64,000 nucleotides of DNA from Phytohabitans maris (GTDB lineage: Bacteria > Actinomycetota > Actinomycetes > Mycobacteriales > Micromonosporaceae): contig NZ_JAVHUY010000004.1 of assembly GCF_031085175.1 (NCBI RefSeq), positions 248,001 through 312,000 of the forward strand, written 5' to 3'. Position numbers and translations under genes: made by a program. The notes below the pieces were generated by a model, which was given only the letters and a program-made list of their open reading frames with translations, had not been told where the DNA came from and made no database searches. Positions 50,033 to 57,678 of this stretch are shown one piece after another. Positions within the stretch are counted from its first letter, which is position 1. Every line of letters starts with the position of its first letter.

Positions 50033-50791
50033 ATGCTCCTTCGCAGACTGTCGGCCGCGGCGCTCGGCGCCGTCGTCGCCCTCACGGCGCTCGCCGCCGG
50101 CGCGGTGCCGGCGAACGCGTCACCGAGCGCAGGCGAGCCCGGCGGCGGCATCGTCCCGCTGATCGTCAACGGCCGGCCGGCCTCGGAGAACTACTCGTTC
50201 CTCGTATACACCTCCGGCTGCACCGGCTCGCTCGTCAAGGCGAACTGGGTCGTCACCGCCGCCCACTGCCCGACGCCGTCGTCGGTGCGGGTCGGCAGCG
50301 TCAACCGCACCAGCGGCGGCACCGTCGTCGCGGTCAACGGCTCGGTCAGCCACTCCCGGGCCGACGTCAAGCTGATGCGCCTGGCCAGCTCGGTGACGTA
50401 CGCGCCGGCCCCGATCCCGACCACCTCCGGCGCCGTCGGCACCGCGACCCGGATCATCGGCTGGGGTCAGACCTGCCCGACCCGCGGCTGCGGCTCGGCG
50501 CCGACCGTCGCCAACGAGCTCGACACGTCGATCGTCGCCGACAGCCGCTGCCTGGGCATCGACGGCCCGGTCGAGATCTGCACCAACAACACCAACGGCA
50601 ACGCCGGCGCCTGCTACGGCGACTCCGGCGGCCCGCAGGTGCGGCTGGTCAGCGGCCGCTGGAACCTGATCGGCGCCACCAGCCGCTCCGGCAACGGCAG
50701 CGCCACCTGCGCCACCGGCCCGTCCATCTACGGCGACCTCCCGTCGATCCGCTCCTGGATCAACACCCAGGTCGGCGGCCTCCCCGCCTAG
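50033..50791 (+). CDS. secreted trypsin-like serine protease (S1)
   Basis: 252 aa. Signal peptide to about 29. The catalytic triad is H78 (VVTAAHC), D111 (SRADVKLMRL) and S198 (GDSGGP). Six or more cysteines suggest disulfides. The residue at the specificity pocket region (AGACYGDSGG) is not the classic Asp of trypsin, so substrate preference is uncertain. It is followed by a terminator and R2 copy 6. Confidence 0.9.
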   Translation: MLLRRLSAAALGAVVALTALAAGAVPANASPSAGEPGGGIVPLIVNGRPASENYSFLVYTSGCTGSLVKANWVVTAAHCPTPSSVRVGSVNRTSGGTVVAVNGSVSHSRADVKLMRLASSVTYAPAPIPTTSGAVGTATRIIGWGQTCPTRGCGSAPTVANELDTSIVADSRCLGIDGPVEICTNNTNGNAGACYGDSGGPQVRLVSGRWNLIGATSRSGNGSATCATGPSIYGDLPSIRSWINTQVGGLPA

Positions 50792-50806
50792 CCGCCGCCC
50801 GGGACC

Positions 50807-50843
50807 CGGGGGAGCCGGCCGCGGTTTGGCGCCGGCTCCCCCG
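50807..50843 (+). terminator. hairpin terminator of the S1 protease
   Basis: Perfect 13-bp stem (50807-50819 with 50831-50843) and an 11-base loop. Confidence 0.7.
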
Positions 50844-50870
50844 AGGACCCGATCCAAAGACAGAGACATC

Positions 50871-50933
50871 GAGCTACCGCGACGCCCGTCGTGGTCCGGA
50901 CCGTCGCTCCCGCCACGTCACCCTTCGCGTCGG
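50871..50933 (+). repeat. R2 dispersed element, copy 6
   Basis: GAGCTACCGCGACGCCCGTC then GTGGTCCGGACCGTCGCTCC; its first 30 bases equal copy 1. It lies after the protease terminator, reading away from the gene. Confidence 0.85.
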
Positions 50934-51128
50934 GTCACGGTTCCCCGGTCGCCTCCGGCGGACGCGGACCGCGCACGTCCGTCTCGGCCGCAACCACCGC
51001 GCGGTCACGGGTTTCGCACGAGCCGGTCACGAGGCTCACGCTTAGGTCTCGGCTTGGCCACGGCCGGATCCCACGGGCCCGCCGGTCTGTCCAAATGGCC
51101 ATCAGGTACCCGCACGGGGAGGGACACG

Positions 51129-52610
51129 ATGGTCAGGTTTCGACGGTATGCGCTGGTCGTGGGGCTGGCGGCGGTGCTCGGCACGCCGGCGTGCGGGTCG
51201 GGCGGTGGTGGCAGCAGCAGCGACGCCGGTGCGCGGGAGCCGCTGCCGGACCGGCCCCGGCCGGCCACCGAGGGCCGGGAGCGCGGCGACGAGACGGCGG
51301 CCGAGGACGATCCACAGTCGACCTTCGCGCTCGACGTCGACACCGCGTCGTACGGGTACGCCCGCCGCCTCATCACCGACGGGCGCAGGCCGGAGGCCGA
51401 CCTGATCCGGCCGGAGGAGTTCGTCAACGCCTTCGACCAGGACTATCCCGAGCCGAGCGGCGACGGGTTCGCGGTGCGTCTCGACGGCGCCCGGCTGCCG
51501 GAGTTTCACGAGGCCGGCCCGGACAGCCGGCTGATGCGGGTGGGGCTGCGCACGCGCGGCGAGGACGCCGAGACCCGCCCGGACGCCGCCCTGACGTTCG
51601 TGGTCGACGTCTCCGGCTCGATGGGCGAGCCCGGCCGGCTCGACCTGGTACAGGACTCGCTGCACACGCTGGTCGACGCGCTGCGCCCGACCGACTCGGT
51701 GGCGATCGTGGCGTTCAGCGGCGAGGCGGAGGTGGTCACCGGGATGACCCCGGTCGCCGACGCCCGCGCCCTGCACGAGGCGGTCGACGCGCTGCGCACG
51801 CGGAGCAGCACCAACCTGGAGGCCGGGCTGGTCCTCGGATACCGGGTGGCGCGCGAGGGCTTCCGCCCGGGCCGGACCAACCGGGTGATCGTGCTCTCCG
51901 ACGGGCTGGCCAACACCGGCGACACCGACGCCGACGGGATCCTGGAGCGGGTCAGCGAGGAGGCCGGCAAGCAGATCGCGCTGCTCGGGGTCGGCGTGGG
52001 CAGCGAGTACGGCGACGCGCTCATGGAGCGGCTGGCCGACCGCGGCGACGGCTTCGTCGTGTACGTCGGCGAGCGGGAGCAGGCCCGCGACGTCTTCGTC
52101 CACCGGTTGCCCGCCACGCTCGCCGTACGCGCGCTGGACGCCAAGGTCCAGGTCACCTTCGATCCGGCGGTGGTGCGGTCGTACCGGCTGATCGGGTACG
52201 AGAACCGGGCCGTCGCCGACGAGGACTTCCGCGACGACCGGGTCGACGGCGGCGAGGTGGGGCCGGGCCACAGCGTGACCGCGCTGTACGAGGTGCGGCT
52301 CACCGGCGAGGCGCCCGGCGACGCGCGGGCGGCCCAGGTGCGGGCGCGCTGGCTCGACCCGGTCTCCCGGGACGCGGCCGAGGCGTACGAGTCGCTGACG
52401 GTGGCCGACCTCGGTGGCCGCTTCGACGCCGCCGGCCCGCGGCTGCGGATGTGCTACGCCGCCGGCTTCTTCGCCGAGGCGCTGCGCGGCGCCGGCGCGG
52501 TACCGCTGGACTCGCTCGCGGCGGTGGCCGGCCGGGCCGCCGGGGAGACCGGCGACCCCGCGGTGCGCGACCTCACCGCGCTGATCGACCGCGCCGCCGA
52601 CCTGGACTGA
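51129..52610 (+). CDS. VWA-domain lipoprotein (YfbK-like)
   Basis: 493 aa. Lipobox LGTPACGS with Cys near 22. The N-terminal von Willebrand-associated region (STFALDVDTASYGYARRLIT) is followed by the VWA domain with MIDAS motif FVVDVSGSMG near 158-167 and IVAFSG. A C-terminal DUF3520 region is present (FEPAVVRSYRLIGYENR-like: VRSYRLIGYENRAV). Anchored outside the membrane, it probably mediates metal-dependent protein contacts; its partner is unknown. Confidence 0.88.
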   Translation: MVRFRRYALVVGLAAVLGTPACGSGGGGSSSDAGAREPLPDRPRPATEGRERGDETAAEDDPQSTFALDVDTASYGYARRLITDGRRPEADLIRPEEFVNAFDQDYPEPSGDGFAVRLDGARLPEFHEAGPDSRLMRVGLRTRGEDAETRPDAALTFVVDVSGSMGEPGRLDLVQDSLHTLVDALRPTDSVAIVAFSGEAEVVTGMTPVADARALHEAVDALRTRSSTNLEAGLVLGYRVAREGFRPGRTNRVIVLSDGLANTGDTDADGILERVSEEAGKQIALLGVGVGSEYGDALMERLADRGDGFVVYVGEREQARDVFVHRLPATLAVRALDAKVQVTFDPAVVRSYRLIGYENRAVADEDFRDDRVDGGEVGPGHSVTALYEVRLTGEAPGDARAAQVRARWLDPVSRDAAEAYESLTVADLGGRFDAAGPRLRMCYAAGFFAEALRGAGAVPLDSLAAVAGRAAGETGDPAVRDLTALIDRAADLD

Positions 52611-52692
52611 GCCCGCGCCGCCTTTTGTGGCCTCGGCCCGGCGTTGGCGCCGCTTCTGTGACCCGCCGCCGGGGCGCGCGCCGCTCTTGTGG

Positions 52693-53133
52693 TCACCGCC
52701 GGTGGCGGCGGGCGCGGACCAGGACGAACGCGCCCGCCGCGACCAGGACCAGCCCGACGCCGCCGGTCACCGGGCCGACCCAGGGCGAGGTCTCCACCAC
52801 GGCGGTGTCGCCGCGATACCGCAGGGCCACGGCCGAGCCGGGGAACGCCTGGTCGCCGTCGAGGTCGACGTGCGCGGTGCGGCGGCGGGCACCGTCCATC
52901 CAGGACACCTCACACCGGTGCCGGTACGTGCGCGTGCCGGTGCCGGTGCTGGTGGAGACGGTGGTGCAGGCACCGACCGTGCCGGTCGCCGACGGCCACG
53001 TCTGGCTCGCGGTGAAGACGCCGCCCACGACCAGCGCGACCAGCCCGACGAGTGCCACCAGGACGCCGGCAGCGAGGCGAAACAGCCGTACCCGCCGCAC
53101 GGCGCGGGCCACCGGCGGCAGCGGGTCGCTCAT
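52693..53133 (-). CDS. DUF3592 membrane protein
   Basis: 146 aa. Two membrane helices (LAAGVLVALVGLVALVVGGV and VTGGVGLVLVAAGAFVLVRA) flank a small extracytoplasmic domain with WPSATGTVGACTTV and the DUF3592-like YRHRCEVSWMDG ... VALRYRGDTAVVETSPW. Role unknown. Confidence 0.75.
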   Translation of the reverse strand: MSDPLPPVARAVRRVRLFRLAAGVLVALVGLVALVVGGVFTASQTWPSATGTVGACTTVSTSTGTGTRTYRHRCEVSWMDGARRRTAHVDLDGDQAFPGSAVALRYRGDTAVVETSPWVGPVTGGVGLVLVAAGAFVLVRARRHRR

Positions 53134-53493
53134 GATCCGGAACGATAGGGGCCGGGCGCGGCATCCGGATCCGACGTCCGGACAGACCCGCCCACGCCGT
53201 CCCGCCGGTCCCGCGCGCGGCGCCCTGCTCGGCTCGGTGGCTCGCGGGCCGCCGGTCCCCGCTGTGCCGCCGCTGGCGTCGTGGTCGGCTGGGTGGACCG
53301 CCGCGTCGCGTCACCACGTGCGCTGAACGGCGACCCGGGCGACCCGGCGTCTGCGCCGACGAGGTCGGCCAGCGCGGCGGCGAAGGCCTCACCCGCGGCT
53401 TTCACCGGCAGCCCAATGAGGCACCCCGATTACTCAGGACAGCGGCGGATCCGGCTCCTAGCCTGTCGGCAGGCCCTCTGGAAGGAGTCACCC
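53134..53493. other. intergenic region without a supported gene
   Basis: The short open frames on both strands lack ribosome-binding sites and recognisable sequence. GAAGGAG at 53481-53487 belongs to the next gene. Confidence 0.4.
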
Positions 53494-53649
53494 ATGTCCG
53501 CACGCCTACGGCTGCGCCGGTTCGCCGTCGCCTCCACCGCCCTGGCCGGGGCGGCGCTGGTCGCCGCCGTCTCCGGCGGCGCGCAGATGCTCGCCACCGC
53601 CGCGACCGCCATCGAGTACGGCCTGATCGCCGCGCTGATCGCGGTCTGA
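53494..53649 (+). CDS. 51-aa Flp/type IVb-pilin-like peptide
   Basis: A basic N-terminus (MSARLRLRRFAVAS) leads to a hydrophobic stretch ending ATAIEYGLIAALIAV and stop. The E-Y-G-L-I-A-A-L-I-A-V motif is the hallmark of Flp pilins, including the invariant Glu. Real Flp pilins continue after this helix, and the Glu normally follows a Gly-type prepilin cleavage site that is missing here. No tad genes are nearby. GAAGGAG precedes the ATG. It is probably a small membrane peptide or a decayed pilin. Confidence 0.55.
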   Translation: MSARLRLRRFAVASTALAGAALVAAVSGGAQMLATAATAIEYGLIAALIAV

Positions 53650-53865
53650 GTCACGGGCGGTCGCCGCCCGCTCCGGTCTCAGCCGGAGACCCACCACCAG
53701 CCGCCGCCCAGCGCGGCCGTGGCCGTCACCGCCGCACCGCCGACGGTGAGCCGCTGGCCGCGCCGGGCGGACGGCAGGTGCCGCCCTGGCGCGCCGTCCA
53801 CGCCGGACGGGCGGGGGCGGTGCGCGGCGGCATAATGGCGATGATCCGGAGGTATCGCCGAACAC

Positions 53866-54645
53866 ATGATCATTTTGATGCACAGCTCCAAGACCATGCG
53901 CCCGCCCACGTCCGGGCCCCCGCCCACCGGCACGCCGGCGCTGCTCGACCGGGCCGAGGAGCTCGTCGCGTACCTGCGGACGCTGTCGCCGGCGGAGCTG
54001 GCCCGGTTCATGAAGGTCTCCGGCGACCTCGCCGACAAGGTCCGCGACCTCTACGCGGAGTGGAGCACCAAGCCCGACCGCCAGGCGCCGGCCGCCGCCA
54101 CCTTCGTCGGCGACATCTACAGCGGGCTGCGGGTCGACACGTTCACGGCGGCCGACCGCGCGTACGCGGACAGGCACCTGCGCGTCCTGTCCGGCCTCTA
54201 CGGGATCCTGCGCCCGTTCGACGGCATCAGCCCGTACCGCCTCGAGATGGGCTACCGCCTCCCGCCCGGGCCGTACGCGAACCTCTACCGGTTCTGGGGC
54301 ACCGCGATCGCCGAGCAGTTGCCGGCGAAGGGGCGGATCGTCAACCTGGCGGCCAACGAGTACAGCCGGACCGTCCTGCCGCACGTCGACGCCGCGCGGG
54401 TGGTCACGCCGCGGTTCCTGACCCGGGACCCGGCGTCCGGCCAGGCGAAGTTCGTGGTCGTGCACGCGAAGATCGCACGCGGCGCGTTCGCCCGCTGGCT
54501 GGTGACCGGGCGGGTCGGCGACGGCGCGATCCGCGAGTTCGCCGACATCGGCTACTCGTACGACGAGGTGTCGAGCACCGGGTCGGAGCCCGCATTCGTA
54601 TGCGACGAGTTCGGCGGCAAGGGCCTCTCGGTCCGCCTGACGTAG
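53866..54645 (+). CDS. yaaA: YaaA family peroxide-stress protein
   Basis: 259 aa, DUF328/YaaA. MIILMHSSKTM start, LYGILRPFDGISPYRLEMGY as the central signature, and IVNLAANEYSRTVLP. In E. coli YaaA limits damage by lowering free iron during peroxide stress and binds DNA. Cytosolic. Stand-alone here, convergent with the PL3 gene across a terminator. Confidence 0.9.
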   Translation: MIILMHSSKTMRPPTSGPPPTGTPALLDRAEELVAYLRTLSPAELARFMKVSGDLADKVRDLYAEWSTKPDRQAPAAATFVGDIYSGLRVDTFTAADRAYADRHLRVLSGLYGILRPFDGISPYRLEMGYRLPPGPYANLYRFWGTAIAEQLPAKGRIVNLAANEYSRTVLPHVDAARVVTPRFLTRDPASGQAKFVVVHAKIARGAFARWLVTGRVGDGAIREFADIGYSYDEVSSTGSEPAFVCDEFGGKGLSVRLT

Positions 54646-54680
54646 CGGGGTGGGCCCGCCCGCGGCGAGCCCACCCCGCT
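54644..54680. terminator. bidirectional terminator between yaaA and PL3
   Basis: Perfect 12-bp stem (54644-54655 with 54669-54680) and a 13-base loop, overlapping the yaaA stop and serving two convergent genes. A 12-bp duplication at 54687-54712 follows at the PL3 end. Confidence 0.65.
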
Positions 54681-54700
54681 GGTATCTACGACACGACTAC

Positions 54701-55462
54701 CTACGACACGACGCAGTTGGTGCCGTCCGGACCTTCGCCGATCTTCTCCGGCTCGTCGCCGGTGTCGTTGCCCTCGAAGAGGTCGCAGAGCCCGATGTCG
54801 CCGCCGTCGATGGTGATACCGGACAGGCGCGCGGTGTCACCGAAGTTGACGTTGATGCCGACCAGGACGTCGCCGGGCGCGGTCGCGGTGATGCCGCTCA
54901 GGACCACGTCGCGGCGGGCCTGGGTGGAGCAGTTGCCGCAGGAGCGGTACAGCTTGCCGAAGTCCTCCACCTCGAAGTCGCGGATCGTGACCGAGCCACC
55001 CGCGCCCCGGTTGTCCTGGAAGACCTTGTCCTCGGCCTTGCTCGCCCCGCCGCCCTCGACGACCACGGTCGCGCCGGTCCCCCGGAACGTGGCGGCGTCC
55101 TCGCCCACGTCCTCCCAGAAGACGTTGCGCAGCGTACAGGTGCCCTGGCAGTGCACGCCGTCCGCGGCGGGGGCGCCGATGATGACGTTTTCGAGGGTGG
55201 CGCCGTCGGCGAGGCGGAACAGCGGGTCCTGCCCCTCGTCCTGGTCACCGCCGCCCAGGTCGCCGCCGCCGACGAAGCGGCGGTTGGTGCCGTCGAACGT
55301 GCCGCTGACCGCCATGGTCTCGGTGAGCGTCACCTCGCCGGTCGCCGGTGGCGCGTCGGCCGCGGCCAGGTGCGCGCCGCCGACACCGGCGACGACCAAC
55401 GCGGCGGCGGCCGCCCCGACGATGATGCCGCCACGCCATCTGCTGATTGCTCGAACTGACAT
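54701..55462 (-). CDS. secreted PL3-family pectate lyase
   Basis: 253 aa. Signal peptide to about 36. A compact parallel beta-helix of the PL3 type: GDQDEGQDPLFRLADGATLE, NVIIGAPAADGVHCQGTCTL, NVFWEDVGEDAATFRG, ASKAEDKVFQDNRGAGGSVT, FEVEDFGKLYRSCGNCSTQ. The acidic clusters are Ca-binding and the Lys/Arg near KAEDKV and YRSC are probable catalytic residues. It cuts low-methylated pectin, complementing PL1 at 48195. Confidence 0.9.
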   Translation of the reverse strand: MSVRAISRWRGGIIVGAAAAALVVAGVGGAHLAAADAPPATGEVTLTETMAVSGTFDGTNRRFVGGGDLGGGDQDEGQDPLFRLADGATLENVIIGAPAADGVHCQGTCTLRNVFWEDVGEDAATFRGTGATVVVEGGGASKAEDKVFQDNRGAGGSVTIRDFEVEDFGKLYRSCGNCSTQARRDVVLSGITATAPGDVLVGINVNFGDTARLSGITIDGGDIGLCDLFEGNDTGDEPEKIGEGPDGTNCVVS

Positions 55463-55598
55463 GTGTCGTGACCTTCCAACGGGAACTCTTGCCGGTCTGG
55501 AGTGCGCAAGAGTGCCCAGGTCAACGAGCGGAGAGCCGGGGACGGAGCGAGCCGTCCACGCGGGTCGACCGGGGCGGTTCGTCCATACACCTCCGGAA

Positions 55599-55610
55599 GA
55601 AAGCGTTTTC
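55599..55610. promoter_or_regulatory. LacI-type operator candidate upstream of PL3
   Basis: GAAAGCGTTTTC, a near-palindrome of the AAAGCGYTTT class, 136 bp before the PL3 start. It matches the site before PL1 (47975) and may mark a common pectin regulon. Confidence 0.45.
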
Positions 55611-55735
55611 CTTCTTTCCGCTGAGGCTAGGCCAGAGGACGACGCCCGTCAATGCTCCACCCGCGGACGAGGGGTGGGGAGCGAGCCTTCCGGGAAGGAG
55701 TGGTGGTCTCCGCGAGAGGCCGGGACCGGGCCCGG

Positions 55736-56899
55736 TCAGGGCTTGGGTGGACGCGGGCGCAGCCGCCGGGCCGGGGGAGCGGCGAGCACGTGGGCCCAGA
55801 GCGACTCGTAGCGGGCCGCCATCCGCTCGGCGGTGAACGCGGCGAGCGTCCGTTCCCGGGCCTGCCGGCCCAGGGCTTGCCGGGCGGCCGGGTCGGTGGC
55901 GAGGCGGCCGATCGCCTCGGCGAGCGCGGCGGCGTCACCGGCCGGCACCAGGCGGCCGCAGCGGCCGGCGTCGAGGAGTTCGGGCACCCCGCCGGTGGCG
56001 CTGGCCACGCAGGGCAGGCCGGCGCCCATCGCCTCGATGAGGGCCAACCCGAGCGTCTCGTAGCGGGACGGCTGGCAGTAGACGTCCATGTCGTGGAGCT
56101 GGTCGGCGACCCGGTCGGTCCAGCCGGTCAGCTCCACCCGGTCCGCGACGCCGAGCCGGGCGGCCTGGGACCGCAGCGCCGCCTCCCGCGCGCCCGATCC
56201 GACCAGGCGGACCCGCACACCGGGGAGCCGGGGGAGCGCGTCGATCAGCACATCCTGACCCTTGACCGCGTCGAGCCGGCCCACACAACCCACGACGATC
56301 TCACCCGCCGCGCGCCCCACGGGAGTGCCGGGCCCGGGAACGCGTCCGCCGCGGGCGATCGGCCGGCCGGGAACGTGTCCGCCCGAAGCCACCGGCTGGC
56401 CCGGCACCGGGACTCCGTTGTGGATCACGTGGACCGAGTCGCGGCCCAGGGCGTAGAAGTTTTCGACCCGCCGCGCGCCGTCGGCGCTGACCGCGACGTT
56501 CGCGTCCAGCCGCAGCGCGAGTGCCCGCGTTCGCAGCAGCAGCGGCAGGTCGACGGTGCGCGCGGCCATGTGCTGCACGGCGACCACCCGCGGACCCCGC
56601 AGCGCGAGCGCGGTGCCGAGCATGGTGGGTGCCGCCCACGGCACCTCGAGGTTGGCCTGCACGAGGTCGGGGCGCACCCGGCGCAGCAGGCGGGCGTGCG
56701 CCAGGGGTCCGCCGCCGGTGACGTGGTACGGCACGCCGGGGCGGTGCCCGGCCACCCACCGCACCACCGGTTCGTCGGTGCCGGCGACGTGCACGTCGTA
56801 GGCGCCGCCGAGCCCGCCGACGAGGTTGCCGAGCGCGACCTCCGCTCCGCCGACCGCGTCGACGCTGGTGTAGAGCAGGATCCGTGGCCGCCCGGCCAC
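55736..56899 (-). CDS. GT4-type glycosyltransferase
   Basis: 387 aa, GT-B fold. The N-domain begins RILLYTSVDAVGGAEVALGN (GGAE acceptor loop) and the C-domain has GCVGRLDAVKGQDVLIDALP, YCQPSRYETLGLALIEAMGA (the E-x7-E motif) and GGVPELLDAGRCG. Between HNGV and GEIVVG is a ~30-residue insert made of an 11-residue repeat (PGQPVASGGHV, PGRPIARGGRV, PGPGTP), which most GT4 enzymes lack. Probably makes a surface glycan or glycolipid. Confidence 0.87.
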   Translation of the reverse strand: MAGRPRILLYTSVDAVGGAEVALGNLVGGLGGAYDVHVAGTDEPVVRWVAGHRPGVPYHVTGGGPLAHARLLRRVRPDLVQANLEVPWAAPTMLGTALALRGPRVVAVQHMAARTVDLPLLLRTRALALRLDANVAVSADGARRVENFYALGRDSVHVIHNGVPVPGQPVASGGHVPGRPIARGGRVPGPGTPVGRAAGEIVVGCVGRLDAVKGQDVLIDALPRLPGVRVRLVGSGAREAALRSQAARLGVADRVELTGWTDRVADQLHDMDVYCQPSRYETLGLALIEAMGAGLPCVASATGGVPELLDAGRCGRLVPAGDAAALAEAIGRLATDPAARQALGRQARERTLAAFTAERMAARYESLWAHVLAAPPARRLRPRPPKP

Positions 56900-56902
56900 G
56901 GG

Positions 56903-57298
56903 TCAGGCGTCCTCGCGGCCGGGGTTCTCCAGGCGGAAGAAGTTGCTCTGCCGGCCGTCGCTGCGTTCCTCCTGGTACATGAAGTTCAGGTTTCGCTCGT
57001 CGAAGCTGCGAAACCAGTCGTCCCAGCTGATCCGGCGCAGCCGCTCGCCGCTGTCGCCCAGCGGAAAGTCGAACGTCAGCACCCCGGCCACGCCGTCGTG
57101 TTCGGTCCCGGTGATCGTCGCCGGCGCGGCGTCGCGGCGGTCCGCCCACCGCTGGATCACCTCGTGGTCCGCGGTGACCAGGCTCCGTCCGGGCCGCTCC
57201 GGCTGGTCGTCGGTCGACGTGATCTGCTGCGCGTACCGCAGCGAGCGCGATGTCTGCGGACCCGTGCGGATTTCGGTCCGCTCCTGCTGCCGAGCCAT
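56903..57298 (-). CDS. conserved actinobacterial hypothetical protein
   Basis: 131 aa, soluble, charged. It contains DHEVIQRWADRRDAAPATIT, GVLTFDFPLGDSGERLRRIS, WDDWFRSFDERNLNFMYQEE and SNFFRLENPG, a pattern common to small uncharacterised actinobacterial proteins. It is 3 bp from the glycosyltransferase start, so co-transcription is likely. No function assigned. Confidence 0.75.
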   Translation of the reverse strand: MARQQERTEIRTGPQTSRSLRYAQQITSTDDQPERPGRSLVTADHEVIQRWADRRDAAPATITGTEHDGVAGVLTFDFPLGDSGERLRRISWDDWFRSFDERNLNFMYQEERSDGRQSNFFRLENPGREDA

Positions 57299-57369
57299 CC
57301 TGCGTTCCTTTCCTCGTCGTCGCTTCCGGGTTGGCTACCCGCCACCGCCGATCCGATTCGTCCGACCGG

Positions 57370-57462
57370 CCGCGGAAACCCGAAAGCCGGGCGCGAACGC
57401 CCCAGGCGGTCGGCCCGGGCCGTGGAAATGCGAAAGCCGGGCCCGAACGGCCCCAGGCGGCG
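57370..57462 (+). repeat. 49-bp imperfect tandem duplication
   Basis: CCGCGGAAACCCGAAAGCCG (57370) and CCGTGGAAATGCGAAAGCCG (57419) start two adjacent copies that both continue through CGAACG and CCCCAGGCGG. It lies upstream of the small acidic gene. Confidence 0.65.
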
Positions 57463-57500
57463 CCGTGCATACCGGCTGCGGCGAGGGGTATCCGCGCGGC

Positions 57501-57671
57501 GTGAGTGGTACAGCGCAAGAGCCGAACCCGTACGGCTACGCCGGTGAGGGCACGGTGCCGGACCCGCGCCTGGAAGACCTCGAGGACACGGCCGAGAGCA
57601 TCTCCGTGCCCGCCGACGACCCGGTCGAACCGTTGGCCGAGGCCGTCGGCGACATGGACGACGAGCGGTAG
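57501..57671 (+). CDS. small acidic hypothetical protein
   Basis: 56 aa from GTG 57501: VSGTAQEPNPYGYAGEGTVP, then DPRLEDLEDTAESISVPADD and a Glu/Asp-rich end. No signal or helix segment. GAGGGG lies 13 bases upstream, far for a ribosome-binding site. Its regular composition and clean convergent end with the PhoX-like gene (7 bp) favour a real gene, but it is weakly supported. Confidence 0.5.
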   Translation: MSGTAQEPNPYGYAGEGTVPDPRLEDLEDTAESISVPADDPVEPLAEAVGDMDDER

Positions 57672-57678
57672 AGCGGAC

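Larger units (their letters stand above)
50792..51128. other. intergenic region
   Basis: Holds a terminator hairpin and R2 copy 6; from 50934 to 51128 I see nothing else convincing apart from the ribosome-binding site GGGGAGGG of the VWA gene. Confidence 0.5.

Noticed and set aside
53130-53405. 91-residue minus-strand frame next to the DUF3592 gene
   Set aside because: GTG start without Shine-Dalgarno sequence and low-complexity C-terminal half; no family resemblance.
53679-53830. Small minus-strand membrane peptide ending GGGWWWVSG
   Set aside because: No in-frame start with a ribosome-binding site; possible but not supportable.
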